Made by a program: the position numbers and the translations under genes
The notes under the pieces: generated by a model
The model's database searches: none
What the model was told of the DNA's origin: nothing
The model's input: only the letters and a program-made list of their open reading frames with translations
In this document: positions 19,602 to 29,019 of the stretch, in pieces
Layout: every line of letters begins with the position of its first letter
Position numbering within the stretch: position 1 is the stretch's first letter
Source: Halorussus marinus
Lineage (GTDB): Archaea > Halobacteriota > Halobacteria > Halobacteriales > Haladaptataceae
Reading direction: 5' to 3'
DNA: 64,000 nt
Assembly (NCBI RefSeq): GCF_004765795.1
Contig: NZ_SBIV01000002.1
Coordinates: 62,001-126,000, forward strand

Positions 19602-19669
19602 AAAGTATATTTCGTTCGCCTGGGCTCAGTCCGAACACCGCGGGTAGGGGTACTTCGCGGTGTTCTTTC
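19602..19669 (+). ncRNA. TATA box plus 10 bp perfect hairpin: candidate short RNA
   Basis: AGTATATTT (19602-19610) is a good TATA element. About 25 nt later begins a perfect inverted repeat, GAACACCGCG (19633-19642) and CGCGGTGTTC (19656-19665), with a 13 nt G-rich loop and a following TTTC. The start of the predicted transcript coincides with the stem and no protein start follows closely. It could be a small structured RNA or a terminator-like structure between DUF3194 and the Bat regulator. Confidence 0.35.
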
Positions 19670-19737
19670 GTGACCGCGCCGAACGGCGGCGGTTCAATAT
19701 GAGAAATCTAATTTATTAGTGTCTCGTAGTCGCCTCG

Positions 19738-20385
19738 ATGAGTATCCTGACCGAGTTCTCGGTTCCGGCCGACGATTTCCTGCTGAACTGGTCGCTGCAG
19801 AGCGTCCCCGAAATGCACGTCGAGATCGAGCGCGTCGTCGTCGAGAGCCGCGACGTGACGCCGTTCTTCTGGGCGAGCGGGAGCGACTTCGAGACGTTCG
19901 AGGACGCCCTCGCGGAGGATCCGTCGGTCGAGGACGTTCGGATGCTCGACGACCATGACGACGGACGACTCTATCAAGCGAACTGGCGCCAGAACTACCA
20001 GCACGTCACCTACGCGGTTTCGGACACCGACGCGACGATTCTCGACGCCGAGGGCGGGGCCGACGGGTGGTCGGTCCAGATTCTGTTCCCCGAAGAGGAC
20101 GCCCTGCAGTCGTTCCAGGAGTACGCGGCGGCTAACGACGTCTCGTTCGTCCTCGAACGCCTGCGACGCTCGGAGTACCCCGAGATGCTCGGCAAGTACG
20201 ACGTGACCGACGAACAGTACGAGGCGCTGGTCGCCGCGTACAAGCGGGGCTACTTCGAGGTGCCGGGCGAGATCAGTCTCGCGGACCTGGCCGAGGCGCT
20301 CGACATATCGAAGAACGCCGCCTCGGCCCGGCTCCGGCGGGGGTACGGCAACCTGGTCGAGAACACGCTCGTACACGATTTCTGA
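19738..20385 (+). CDS. Bat-type HTH_10 transcriptional regulator
   Basis: A 215-residue protein of the bacterio-opsin-activator group without PAS or GAF sensors. An N-terminal BAT-like domain (SVPADDFLLNWSL to ~residue 150) is followed by the HTH_10 DNA-binding domain (LTxx replaced by VTDEQYEALVAAYKRGYFEV at ~157-176, then LAEALDISKNAASARLRRG). Such haloarchaeal regulators control metabolism and stress genes; the ligand and targets are unknown here. TATA-like ATTTATTA sits 20-27 nt before the ATG, so the mRNA is leaderless. Confidence 0.87.
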   Translation: MSILTEFSVPADDFLLNWSLQSVPEMHVEIERVVVESRDVTPFFWASGSDFETFEDALAEDPSVEDVRMLDDHDDGRLYQANWRQNYQHVTYAVSDTDATILDAEGGADGWSVQILFPEEDALQSFQEYAAANDVSFVLERLRRSEYPEMLGKYDVTDEQYEALVAAYKRGYFEVPGEISLADLAEALDISKNAASARLRRGYGNLVENTLVHDF

Positions 20386-20399
20386 CCCCATATGAACGA

Positions 20400-20413
20400 T
20401 GTGACGCGTCACA
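20400..20413. promoter_or_regulatory. perfect 14 bp palindrome upstream of a DUF7344 gene
   Basis: TGTGACGCGTCACA is a perfect palindrome located 37 nt before the ATG at 20451 and 15 nt after the Bat-type gene. Its symmetry suits a dimeric regulator, possibly the DUF7344 protein or the adjacent HTH_10 protein. Confidence 0.4.
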
Positions 20414-20450
20414 CGACACCGGGAGGGAGCCATGTGACCACCACTACAGT

Positions 20451-20798
20451 ATGGCAGAAACTCTCCCCGACAGCGAGCGACCCCCGTCGATCGACTCGCT
20501 GTTCGACGCGCTGTCGGATCGCCGGCGCCGCGTCGTCGTCCGGTATCTGATCGACCGCACCGACCGAACCGCCCACGTCGGGACGCTGGCCGCCGAACTG
20601 TGTCGAGCAGCGAGCGCCGACCCCGGCGCGTTCGAAGCGACGCTCCGGCACGTTCACTTGCCGAAGCTGGCCGACGTCGGTCTCGTCGCCTACGACGAGG
20701 CCGACGAGACGGTCCGCTACCGGGAGCACCCTGCGGTCGAGTCGCTGCTCGAAACTGCGGCTCCGACAGAACGCGAGCCGGTCGCGGCGGGGAACTGA
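20451..20798 (+). CDS. DUF7344-type winged-helix protein
   Basis: A 115-residue relative of the proteins encoded at 14963-15340 and 41177-41554. It has FDALSDRRRRVVVRYLIDR (residues ~18-36) and the RHVHLPKLADVGLVAYDEAD helix-wing segment (~66-85). Lies 65 bp downstream of the HTH_10 gene in the same direction, with a 14 bp palindrome between them. Probably a DNA-binding regulator; targets unknown. Confidence 0.78.
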   Translation: MAETLPDSERPPSIDSLFDALSDRRRRVVVRYLIDRTDRTAHVGTLAAELCRAASADPGAFEATLRHVHLPKLADVGLVAYDEADETVRYREHPAVESLLETAAPTEREPVAAGN

Positions 20799-20820
20799 CC
20801 GAACCCGTCGGCGGTAGTGC

Positions 20821-22698
20821 TCACGTCAGGAAGAAGATCACGAGGCTGATCGCCATCGCGGCGACGATGACGGCGCCCGCCAGCGCCCCGCCCATCGAGA
20901 CGACGGCGTTGGCGTGGCTCGCCAGCGTCTCGGTTCGGTCGTTGCCAAACACCGTGACCGCGGCACGCTCGGTCGCCATCCCGGCCTCGACGGGCTCGCA
21001 GTCCGCGCGGGCCTCCGCGACGAGGTCGGCGATCAGCGCCACCAGTTCGTCCTGGGAGATCGACGATCCGACCTGATTCTCGGCCTCGACCGTGTTGACG
21101 ACGTGGTTGTCTGTGGTCAACACCTCCGCGTCGTCGACGCCCTCGATGGCGGCGATGATGCGATCGCGAAGCCCCGGCTCCATGTTGTTGCCGTCGACCA
21201 GCACGTAGGCGGCGGTCCGGTCGCCGATCTCGAACACCGCGACCCGGACCCCGAGCGGTCCGACCCCCTCGCGGGGCTCCCACTCGGTGGGGTCCCACGC
21301 GGTGCCGAGTCGGATCGGGCGCTGGGTCGTCTCGTCGAGTTCGGTCGCGGCCTCGCGGGCGGCCGCCATCAGGTCGAACGATCGCTCGCTCCCGGGGTAG
21401 ACGTGGCCGAGGTCCTCCACGTCGCTGAGCCCGTCGTTGGAGTTGTGTGCGTCCGCCAACAGCACGTCGTCGAAGCCGCTCGATCGGGCCTCCGCGGCGG
21501 CCGAGAGGCCGACCGCGTACATGATGTCGTCGGCGAACCCCGGGGCGTAGGTCGCGGTCAACAGGAGGTCGTCGCCGAACGCCTGTCCGAACACCTTCGC
21601 ATCCCCGACCTGCGATCGGACCGGCGGCGTCGCCGTCTCGCCGTACTCGATGTCGTCGTAGGCCGATTCGGCGGTCTCGATCACCGATTCGAGCTCGCGC
21701 TGGGTGACGAGGTTGAAGTCGTGGCCGGCGGTCGCGTGGGGCGGGAACCCGAGCCCGTCCGCGGTCTCGGCCACTCGTTTGGGGAGGTTGCCGCCCCCGA
21801 TCTCGCCCATCGGCCCCGGGTGGATCATCGGTAACACGAACCGGGCCTTCTCGGTGTGGTCTCGTCGGCGGAACGCCAGCACCGTGACCGGCACGACCGC
21901 CTCCTCGCCGATCTGTTCGAAGAAGTCCTCGAGCTCGTCGGTCCCCTCCGCGAGGTGGCCGACGAACCCGCGGAGGAAATCGAGCATGCTCACCCCGAGA
22001 CTGCGCTCCCACGGCCGGTCGATGAACCGGACGAACGCCCAGACCGCCACCCCGTAGAGCAGACAGAGCAGACCCAACAGCACGAAGTCGACCGCGACGA
22101 TGGCGCCGAGCTCCGGCGGCGCCTCGGCGGCCCGTGTCATCGTGATGTCGATGAACGTCTCGACCAGCGGGCCGCCGCCGACGTAGAGGTACTGCATGGT
22201 GCCGCTGTAGATGAACACGAGCACCGCGGCCGCGGCGGTCTGGACGCTCGCCGGGATCGCGGCGACGACGACCGACGTCCCGGAGATGGCGAGGACGACC
22301 AGCAGTCGGAGCGCGAACACCGACGCGAGCGCGACGATGAGCGCGTCGAAGACGAACCCCTGATCGAGCCCCTCGAACAGGACCGTGGCCGCGCCCGCGG
22401 CCGCCATCACCGCGACGACGACGCCCTCGCAGGTCAGCGCGAGCAACGACGATCGGTTGTAGGTGAGTTGGCCGCCGAGTCGTCGGTCGACCGGCGTGGT
22501 GAGCAGGCTGGCGACCACGGTCGGAACGCCGATGAAGAACACGCCCTGCCAGGCGTCCTCCAGCACGTAGCCGGCGTCGAACGCGCCGACGCCCGCGACC
22601 GCGGCGACGAGGAGCGCGAAGCCCACGCTGGCGTACCAGCGAGGCGCGCGGAAGATGTACCGCGACAGGCTCGCCAGATCGCCCTGCGTCGCTGACAT
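20821..22698 (-). CDS. DUF2070 family membrane protein
   Basis: A 625-residue protein. The N-terminal ~250 residues hold about seven membrane segments; a large soluble domain follows (residues ~270-585, with FRRRDHTEKARFVLPMIHPGPMGEIGGGNLP and DAHNSNDG motifs quoted by segment), and one C-terminal membrane helix ends the protein. This is the archaeal DUF2070 layout. The soluble domain contains conserved His/Asp/Glu clusters (HPGP, HDFN, DAHN) suggesting a metal-dependent activity, but no reaction is known. It follows guaA by 35 bp in the same direction. ATG 22698 gives the expected MSATQGDLASLSRYIF start. Confidence 0.85.
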   Translation of the reverse strand: MSATQGDLASLSRYIFRAPRWYASVGFALLVAAVAGVGAFDAGYVLEDAWQGVFFIGVPTVVASLLTTPVDRRLGGQLTYNRSSLLALTCEGVVVAVMAAAGAATVLFEGLDQGFVFDALIVALASVFALRLLVVLAISGTSVVVAAIPASVQTAAAAVLVFIYSGTMQYLYVGGGPLVETFIDITMTRAAEAPPELGAIVAVDFVLLGLLCLLYGVAVWAFVRFIDRPWERSLGVSMLDFLRGFVGHLAEGTDELEDFFEQIGEEAVVPVTVLAFRRRDHTEKARFVLPMIHPGPMGEIGGGNLPKRVAETADGLGFPPHATAGHDFNLVTQRELESVIETAESAYDDIEYGETATPPVRSQVGDAKVFGQAFGDDLLLTATYAPGFADDIMYAVGLSAAAEARSSGFDDVLLADAHNSNDGLSDVEDLGHVYPGSERSFDLMAAAREAATELDETTQRPIRLGTAWDPTEWEPREGVGPLGVRVAVFEIGDRTAAYVLVDGNNMEPGLRDRIIAAIEGVDDAEVLTTDNHVVNTVEAENQVGSSISQDELVALIADLVAEARADCEPVEAGMATERAAVTVFGNDRTETLASHANAVVSMGGALAGAVIVAAMAISLVIFFLT

Positions 22699-22733
22699 AC
22701 GCGGAGGATACGCGACCGAACGGTTAAAAGATG

Positions 22734-23282
22734 CTACTCGCAGATCGCTTCGAAGTTTTCGAACACTTCCTCGCCCTCGGCGGTGTGGGCGACCTCCGGA
22801 TGCCACTGGACGCCGTAGAGGTCCCGCTCGGGGTCGCTCATCGCCTCGACGCCGCAGACGTCGCTCTCGGCGGTCCGGGCGAAGCCGTCGGGGACCGCTT
22901 TGACCTCGTCGGCGTGGCTGGCCCAGACCCGGGTCTCGGGCGCGAGCGAGCCGACCAGCGGATCGTCGTCGTCCAGAACGTCGACGGTCACGTCGGCGTA
23001 GCCGCCGTAGTCGCCCTCGCCGACCGCGCCGCCGAGCGCGTCGGCGATGAGTTGCATCCCGAGACAGATGCCCAGCACGGGCACGTCGAGTTCGAGGTAG
23101 TCGGCGCAGTTGCCGGCGTCGTCGATGTCGGGACCGCCCGAGAGGACAAGCCCGTCGGCGTCGATCTCCTCCGGGGGCGTGGTGTTGTCGATTATCTCGG
23201 TGTCGACCCCCATGTCGCGAAGCGTCCGGTGTTCGAGGTGGGTGAACTGCCCGTGGTTGTCGACCACGACGATACGCGTCAT
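22734..23282 (-). CDS. guaA: GMP synthase, glutamine amidotransferase subunit A
   Basis: A 182-residue class I glutamine amidotransferase. The catalytic triad is visible as Cys73 (GICLGMQ), His161 and Glu163 (QWHPEV). In archaea GMP synthase is split, and this subunit provides ammonia to the separately encoded ATP-pyrophosphatase subunit, which is not in this window. Length and the N-terminal RIVVVDNHGQFTHLEHRTL are typical. It is followed by DUF2070 and preceded by an HhH-domain gene on the same strand. Confidence 0.95.
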   Translation of the reverse strand: MTRIVVVDNHGQFTHLEHRTLRDMGVDTEIIDNTTPPEEIDADGLVLSGGPDIDDAGNCADYLELDVPVLGICLGMQLIADALGGAVGEGDYGGYADVTVDVLDDDDPLVGSLAPETRVWASHADEVKAVPDGFARTAESDVCGVEAMSDPERDLYGVQWHPEVAHTAEGEEVFENFEAICE

Positions 23283-23361
23283 TGGAGAGAGGTAGTGAGG
23301 CGGCCTACAAAAGCGGTTCGAAGACCACAGCCGGCGAACCGCGGTCGCCGAGTCGGAGCGA

Positions 23362-24147
23362 TCACCGCGCCTTCGCGCGGTCGATCCACGTCACGATTCG
23401 CTTCTCGGAGACGCCGGTCTCGGCCGCGAGCTGTTCGGGGTCGGCCCTCGCGAGCTCGGCGATGTCGCCGACGCCGGCGTCGTTGAGCCGCTCGGCGTAC
23501 GCCGAGCCGATCCCCTTGATGTCGTCGAGGGGTTCGCCCTCGCCGAGCTGTTCGTCGGAGGCGGCCGGCTCGTCGTCGGCTTCCGCCTCGTCGTCCGTTT
23601 TTTCGTCGGCGGGCGCCTGTTCGTCGGCTGTTTCTTCGTGGTCGTCTGGTTCCTCGCCGGCCCCGTCGATCGTTTCGTCCTCGTCGTCGGCGACTTCCTC
23701 GTCTTCGGTGTCGTCGGTCGTTTCTTCGTCGAGCCCGTCGTCGGTCGCTTCGTCCTCGTCGTCGCCGTCGACGTCCGACTCCGGCGTCGGCTCGGGCTCG
23801 GTCCCCGCCGTCTGTGTCGGCTGTGCGGCCTCCGTGGACGGCTGGACCGCTTCGGCCGGCTCGGCGGCGTCGTCGGTCTGGCTCTCCGTGCTCTGGGCCG
23901 CCGGCGCCGTGGTCACGTCCTCGGTCGAGATGCCGGTCTCCGCGCTGTCCGCGTCGGTCTCGGACTCGTCGGTCGCCTCGAAGGACTCCTCGGCTCCCGC
24001 GTCGACGCCTTTGACCGCGCTCTCGGTCTCGGTGTCGGGCGACGCCTCCGGTTCGCGCTCGATGGTGACGCCCGAGTCGGTGCGGCGCACCTGCGAGCGG
24101 TCATCGTCGAGTCCGAGCAACGACTTCAGCTTGGTGAGCAGTCCCAT
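23362..24147 (-). CDS. acidic linker protein with C-terminal helix-hairpin-helix domain
   Basis: A 261-residue protein with a short basic N-terminus (MGLLTKLKSLLGLDDD), a ~170-residue disordered segment made almost wholly of Asp, Glu, Ala, Thr and Ser, and a C-terminal HhH region (residues ~205-258: LDDIKGIGSAYAERLNDAGV, then WIDRAKAR). HhH domains bind DNA backbone or act in protein pairing. Haloarchaeal proteins of this form have no assigned function. The repetitive low-complexity centre is conserved only in composition. Confidence 0.8.
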   Translation of the reverse strand: MGLLTKLKSLLGLDDDRSQVRRTDSGVTIEREPEASPDTETESAVKGVDAGAEESFEATDESETDADSAETGISTEDVTTAPAAQSTESQTDDAAEPAEAVQPSTEAAQPTQTAGTEPEPTPESDVDGDDEDEATDDGLDEETTDDTEDEEVADDEDETIDGAGEEPDDHEETADEQAPADEKTDDEAEADDEPAASDEQLGEGEPLDDIKGIGSAYAERLNDAGVGDIAELARADPEQLAAETGVSEKRIVTWIDRAKAR

Positions 24148-24174
24148 TTGCGTGACAGTAGACGACCGGACTAC

Positions 24175-25011
24175 TTAAAGTCGTGCCCGGAGCGCCGCGT
24201 TCATCGCGTCGACGGGCGCGTCCAGTCCGGTCCAGCGTTCGAAGGCCTCGACGCCCTGATAGAGGAGCATCCACGCCCCGTCGACGGTGGTCGCGCCCCG
24301 CTCGCGGGCCTCCCGGAGCAGTCTGGTGTCGAGCGGCCGGTAGACCGCATCGAGCACCGCCAGATTGGCGTGGAGCGCGTCGGCCGGGATCGGCGATCGG
24401 TCTTCTTCCATCCCGACGCTGGTGGCGTTGACCACCACGTCGGCCGCCGCCACCCGGTCGTCGAGGTCGTCGAGTCCGCCGGCGGTCGGCGCGGTCGACG
24501 CCGAGGGGGTCGCCCGCCCCACGTCTGCCGCGAGCGCCTCGGCGCGGTCGGCGGTCCGATTGGCGACGTGGAGGGTCGCGCCCGCATCGGCGAGCGCGAA
24601 CGCGGTCGCCCGCGCCGCCCCGCCGGCGCCCACGACGACCGCGTGCCGGTCTGCGAGTCGGACGTCGTGGTGGGCGAACGCCCGCCGGACGCCCGCGGCG
24701 TCGGTGTTGTGACCGGTCGGGGGGTCGCCCGGCCCGGCGTCGGAGAAATCGAGGGTGTTGACCGCGCCGATCCGGGCCGCGAGGTCGTCGGGCTCGACCC
24801 GATCGAGGGCCGCCTCCTTGAACGGGATGGTGACGTTGAGTCCCGCGATCCCGAGCGCGCGCGCGCCCTCGATCGCGGCCCCGAGGTCGTCGGGGTCGGG
24901 CTCGAAGGTGACGTAGCGGGCGTCGAGGCCGAGTTCGTCGTAGGCCGCCTCGTGCATCGGCGGCGACAGCGAGTGGCCGACGGGGTTGCCGAGCAGGCCG
25001 AACACGTCCAT
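24175..25011 (-). CDS. aroE: shikimate dehydrogenase
   Basis: A 278-residue enzyme reducing 3-dehydroshikimate with NADPH. The substrate-binding N-terminus [28 protein letters not shown] with the catalytic Lys, and GAVNTL are present. The NADP-binding fold [13 protein letters not shown] and ATSVGM follow, and the end has [15 protein letters not shown] 25011 gives the canonical start ([10 protein letters not shown]); an in-frame start at 25092 is upstream of this. It belongs to the chorismate pathway with the aroA' gene at 34.5 kb but is not in that operon. Confidence 0.95.
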   Translation of the reverse strand: MDVFGLLGNPVGHSLSPPMHEAAYDELGLDARYVTFEPDPDDLGAAIEGARALGIAGLNVTIPFKEAALDRVEPDDLAARIGAVNTLDFSDAGPGDPPTGHNTDAAGVRRAFAHHDVRLADRHAVVVGAGGAARATAFALADAGATLHVANRTADRAEALAADVGRATPSASTAPTAGGLDDLDDRVAAADVVVNATSVGMEEDRSPIPADALHANLAVLDAVYRPLDTRLLREARERGATTVDGAWMLLYQGVEAFERWTGLDAPVDAMNAALRARL

Positions 25012-25107
25012 GTCTGGGCCGAGCGCGCCGAACCCGATAGTTCCCCCGGTTGGTTCGGTCGCGGCGTTTCGATGAACTTTAACCACCCCCACAGAAAGAA
25101 GCGCTAA

Positions 25108-26079
25108 ATGTCACTGGCTCCACTCGCGATCGCCACCGGCCCGCTACTCGATCTCGGGCTCCTCCTCGGGGGCATCCTGTTTCTGTACCTCGGCGCGGAA
25201 CTGCTGGTCAACAGCGCCTCGAAGCTCGCTGTCGGCTTCGGCATCAACCCCGCGACCGTCGGGGTCACGATCGTCGCGTTCGCCACGACCGCCCCGGAGC
25301 TGTTCGTCAGCACCGTCGGCTCGATCGGCATCGGCGACGACATCGGGCTGGGGAACATCCTCGGGTCGAACATCGCCAACATCGGACTGGTGCTGGGCGC
25401 GTCGGCGCTCGTCCGGCCGATGAACGTCAACAGGGACGTGCTGATGAAACACGGGCCGTTCATGTTCGCCGCCGCGGCGCTGCTCGTGGTGCTCGGGCTC
25501 GACGGCTCGCTCGGCGCGCTCGACGGCGCGCTGTTGCTGGCGCTTCTGGCGGGGTTCACCGGCTACCTGTTTTACACTTCCCAGCAGGGCGAGGTCGCGG
25601 TCACCGAGGAGGTCGAGATCGACGACAGCGCCTCGGCTACCGTGCGGGACGGCGTGGTCCTGCTCGGCGCGGGCGTGTGCCTGCTCGGGGGGTCGATGGG
25701 ACTGCTCGAAGGCTCGACGAACCTCCTGCGTGCCTACGGGTTCAGCAACCTCTTCATCGGCCTGACCGTCATCGCGTTCGGCACGTCGCTCCCGGAGCTC
25801 GCCACCTCGGTCGTGAGCGCGTTCCGGGGCGAGGCCGAGTTCAGCATCGGCAACGTCATCGGGAGCAACATCTACAACGTGCTCGCGGTTATCGGCGTCC
25901 TCGCGGTCGTCGACCCCCTCAGAGTCGCCCCGAGCGTCCAGTCGTTTCACTTCCCGGTCCTGATCGGGTTCACCGTCGGCGCGATCGGGCTGATGGCCGC
26001 CAGCCGGCGGATCTCCCGACCGAACGGCGTCGCGTTGCTCGGCGGCTACGCGGTGTTCGTCTACTTCCTGCTCCCCTGA
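25108..26079 (+). CDS. CaCA-family sodium/calcium exchanger
   Basis: A 323-residue membrane protein with ten predicted helices in two inverted halves. Each half carries an alpha-repeat with the ion-binding acid: [19 protein letters not shown] (~residues 52-70) with [12 protein letters not shown], and [19 protein letters not shown] (~221-239) with [12 protein letters not shown]. This is the YrbG/NCX_Mj type, expected to exchange cytoplasmic Ca2+ for Na+. A second, divergent exchanger follows 81 bp later in the same direction. Confidence 0.92.
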   Translation: MSLAPLAIATGPLLDLGLLLGGILFLYLGAELLVNSASKLAVGFGINPATVGVTIVAFATTAPELFVSTVGSIGIGDDIGLGNILGSNIANIGLVLGASALVRPMNVNRDVLMKHGPFMFAAAALLVVLGLDGSLGALDGALLLALLAGFTGYLFYTSQQGEVAVTEEVEIDDSASATVRDGVVLLGAGVCLLGGSMGLLEGSTNLLRAYGFSNLFIGLTVIAFGTSLPELATSVVSAFRGEAEFSIGNVIGSNIYNVLAVIGVLAVVDPLRVAPSVQSFHFPVLIGFTVGAIGLMAASRRISRPNGVALLGGYAVFVYFLLP

Positions 26080-26160
26080 GCCGGCCGGGACGAGCGCGCA
26101 CCGTCGTCGGTTCGGAGCGCAAAACCTACCTTTCCGCCCGGTCTATCCACGCGGAACGCT

Positions 26161-27504
26161 ATGTCTGCTCGACTCCGCCATCCGCTGACCGCAGTCGCGG
26201 CCACGGTTCTACTGACGGTGCCGTGGCTGGGGATCTACGCCACGGGCTCGGCCGAGGCGGTCGGCACGCTCGGCACGGTCGCGATCTCGGGCGTGGCGGT
26301 GCTCGGCGCCTCGTTTCTGCTCGCGTGGGGCGCCGAGACCGCGGAGAAAGACGTCCCGCGGGCGTTCGCGATCGCTATCCTCGCCGTGCTGGCGGTCGCC
26401 CCGGAGTACGCGGTCGACGCCCTCTACGCGTGGACCGCCGGGGCCAACGTCGGCACCGAGCGCGGGATCGAGGCCGCCAACCTCGCGGTCGCGAACATGA
26501 CCGGCGCGAACCGGATCCTCATCGGCCTCGGCTGGTCGGGGATCGCGCTGTTCACCGTCTACCGCACGCTGAGCTCGGCGGACCCCGCGGTCGTCCGCAA
26601 GCCCGGCTTCCTGCGGAGCACGGTCCAGCTCGACCGCAACCTCGCGACCGAGATCGCCTTCCTGCTGGCCGCGACCGCCTACGCCTTCGTGGTTCCGTTC
26701 GGCGCGGGCATCGGCATCGTCGACACGATCGTTCTCGTCGGCATCTACGCGGTCTACATCGGCATCATCATCCGGGGTGACGTCGAGGACCACGACGAGC
26801 AGGTCGGCATCCCGGCGTACCTCCAGTCGTTCCCCAAGGGGCGCCGGATCGCGAGCGTCCTCCTGCTGTTTGGCTACTCGGGCGCGATGATCTACACCGC
26901 GGTCCACCCGTTCGCCCACGGGCTGGAGGAGATCGGACTGGCGCTCGGGATCCCGCCGTTCTTCATGATCCAGTGGATCGCGCCGCTGGCGTCTGAGTCG
27001 CCCGAGCTCATCGTCGTCGCCTACCTCGTCAACAAGGCCCGGTCGACCGCGGGGTTCAACGCGCTCATCTCCTCGAAGCTCAACCAGTGGACCCTGCTCA
27101 TCGGGACCTTGGCGGTCGTCTACAGCATCGCGGCGGGGTCGGTCGGCGCGCTCCCGTTCGACGAGAAACAGCAGGCCGAGATCTGGATCACGGCGGCCCA
27201 GAGCTTCTTCGCGCTCGGCGTGCTCGCCAACTTCGAGATCAGCGTCCGGGAGGCGCTGGTGGTGCTCGTGCTGTTCGCCTCGCAGGTGCTCGCGGAGTTC
27301 TACGTGATCCGGACTACGGCCGAGCCGGCGGCCACCGAGCTCAGTATCCTCATTCTCTACGCGTACACCGCGGTGTACCTCGCGATCGGTGCGGCGCTGT
27401 TCGTCGTGCGTCGCGACGAGGTCCGTGGAATCTTCGGTCGCACCGCCGCGAACGCCCGGAGCGCCCTGCCGGGTCGCTCGAAATCGCCCGAGCACGCCGA
27501 CTGA
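26161..27504 (+). CDS. divergent CaCA-superfamily sodium:calcium antiporter
   Basis: A 447-residue protein with about 11-12 membrane segments. The two alpha-repeats are recognisable but altered: AVAPEYAVDALYAW (~residues 79-92) has Glu in the P-E position, and APLASESPELIVVAYLV (~278-294) resembles the second repeat. It matches the haloarchaeal group annotated as sodium:proton or sodium:calcium exchangers. The first repeat lacks the usual GSN sequence, replaced by AVANMTGANRILIGLG. Substrate specificity is open. It is tandem with a canonical CaCA exchanger. Confidence 0.82.
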   Translation: MSARLRHPLTAVAATVLLTVPWLGIYATGSAEAVGTLGTVAISGVAVLGASFLLAWGAETAEKDVPRAFAIAILAVLAVAPEYAVDALYAWTAGANVGTERGIEAANLAVANMTGANRILIGLGWSGIALFTVYRTLSSADPAVVRKPGFLRSTVQLDRNLATEIAFLLAATAYAFVVPFGAGIGIVDTIVLVGIYAVYIGIIIRGDVEDHDEQVGIPAYLQSFPKGRRIASVLLLFGYSGAMIYTAVHPFAHGLEEIGLALGIPPFFMIQWIAPLASESPELIVVAYLVNKARSTAGFNALISSKLNQWTLLIGTLAVVYSIAAGSVGALPFDEKQQAEIWITAAQSFFALGVLANFEISVREALVVLVLFASQVLAEFYVIRTTAEPAATELSILILYAYTAVYLAIGAALFVVRRDEVRGIFGRTAANARSALPGRSKSPEHAD

Positions 27505-27572
27505 GCCGGTCGTTCGCGAGCCCGTGGCGCCTTCCGACGCGCTTTTCCCCGGTTCGGACCCTACGTGTGGCC

Positions 27573-28925
27573 GTGATAGCCATCGTCGTCAGCAGAGCCG
27601 ACTCGGCGTCCGAGCACATCGGCGGCCGCCTGCTCGAACTCGCCGACTGGGAGCCCCGGGAGGACGACGCCCGGCCCGACGGCGCGGGCGGCGGGACCTA
27701 CTACCGACGCGACGGGTTCGAACTCCGGACGTTCGACGACCTCCACCTCGAAATCGAGGACGTCGCCGACGCCTTCGGCGAGCCGGCGGGCTCGCGAGCG
27801 ACCCCGGATCTGCTGGTGTTCGTCTCCCGACACTCGGGGGAGACCGGCCCGCTTCTCACCGCTCACTTCACGGGGAACTTCGGACCGGCGGAGTTCGGGG
27901 GCACCGCGGGCGGACTCGCCGAGGCGTGCCCGAACGCCCACGCCGAACTGCTCGCGGCGTTCGACGAGCACGCGCCCGGCGGCTACGAGGTCGGCACCGA
28001 GTGCACCCACCACGGCCCGTCGTCGGTCGGCGTCCCCTCGATGTTCGTCGAGTTGGGTAGCGACGAGCCCCAGTGGGACGACCCCGAGGGCGCGCGAGCG
28101 GTCGCCCGTGCGGTGCTGGACCTGGAGGGAGTCGAGCCCCACCGCGACCGACAGGTCGTCGCGTTCGGCGGCGGCCACTACGCACCCCGGGTCGAGCGGA
28201 TCGTCCGGGAGACCGACTGGGCGGTCGGCCACGTCGCGGCCGACTGGGTGCTCGACGCGATGGGCGCGCCCGACGCGAACCGCGACGTGCTCGGGCGGGC
28301 CTTCGCGGCGAGCGGGGCCGACCGGGCGGTGGTCGACGGCGACCGCCCGGAACTGGCGGCCGCGATCGCGGATCTGGGCTACGACGTGGTGAGCGAGACG
28401 TGGCTCCGCGAGACGACCGGCGTCGCCCTCGGGCTGGTCGAGGCCCTCGAAGCCGACCTCGCGTCGGTCGCCGAGGGGCTTCGGTTCGGCGACCCGGCGA
28501 CCGGGGCGGGCCCGGACGCCGACTACGAGGTGGTCGGGCTCCCCGGGAAACTGCTCGCGGAGGCCCAGGGGATCGACCCCGACGCGGTCCGGGAGGCGGT
28601 CGCGTCCCGGGCGCTCGCGTTCGAGACCGAGCAGGGCGCCAGCCGCGCGGCGGGCCGGGTCGCGGTCCGGGCGACCGCCGACCGCGACGCGATCGTCGAC
28701 GCGCTGGCCGACGTGCTGGCCCGGAAGTACGACTCGATCGAACGATCGGACGGGGCGATCCTCGCGCGCGAGGTCGCCTTCGATCCCGAGAAGGCCGAGA
28801 CGCTGGGCGTCCCCGAGGGTCCCGCGTTCGGGAAACTGTCCACCGGCGAGACGGTGACGCTCGGCGGCCGGGAGATCGACCCCGAGGCGGTCCGGACCGA
28901 GCGCGTTCACGAATTCCCGGTTTGA
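27573..28925 (+). CDS. dtdA: D-aminoacyl-tRNA deacylase DtdA
   Basis: A 450-residue archaeal-type D-aminoacyl-tRNA deacylase. It hydrolyses D-amino acids from mischarged tRNA. Characteristic segments are [19 protein letters not shown] at the N-terminus, [41 protein letters not shown] and the metal-site-like FGGGHYAPR. There is no ATG at the right place; GTG 27573 gives the family start (M-IAIVVSR), GTG 27567 would add two residues. It ends in a [20 protein letters not shown] region shared with many archaeal homologues. Lies just upstream of ftsZ1. Confidence 0.92.
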   Translation: MIAIVVSRADSASEHIGGRLLELADWEPREDDARPDGAGGGTYYRRDGFELRTFDDLHLEIEDVADAFGEPAGSRATPDLLVFVSRHSGETGPLLTAHFTGNFGPAEFGGTAGGLAEACPNAHAELLAAFDEHAPGGYEVGTECTHHGPSSVGVPSMFVELGSDEPQWDDPEGARAVARAVLDLEGVEPHRDRQVVAFGGGHYAPRVERIVRETDWAVGHVAADWVLDAMGAPDANRDVLGRAFAASGADRAVVDGDRPELAAAIADLGYDVVSETWLRETTGVALGLVEALEADLASVAEGLRFGDPATGAGPDADYEVVGLPGKLLAEAQGIDPDAVREAVASRALAFETEQGASRAAGRVAVRATADRDAIVDALADVLARKYDSIERSDGAILAREVAFDPEKAETLGVPEGPAFGKLSTGETVTLGGREIDPEAVRTERVHEFPV

Positions 28926-29019
28926 CCTCCCGGCGGGCCGGAAATATCAGAAATCGTCAGACATTCGTCCGACGAAGAGGGGAAAGATAATTAAGCTCCG
29001 TTCTCAAGCCAACTTCAGC

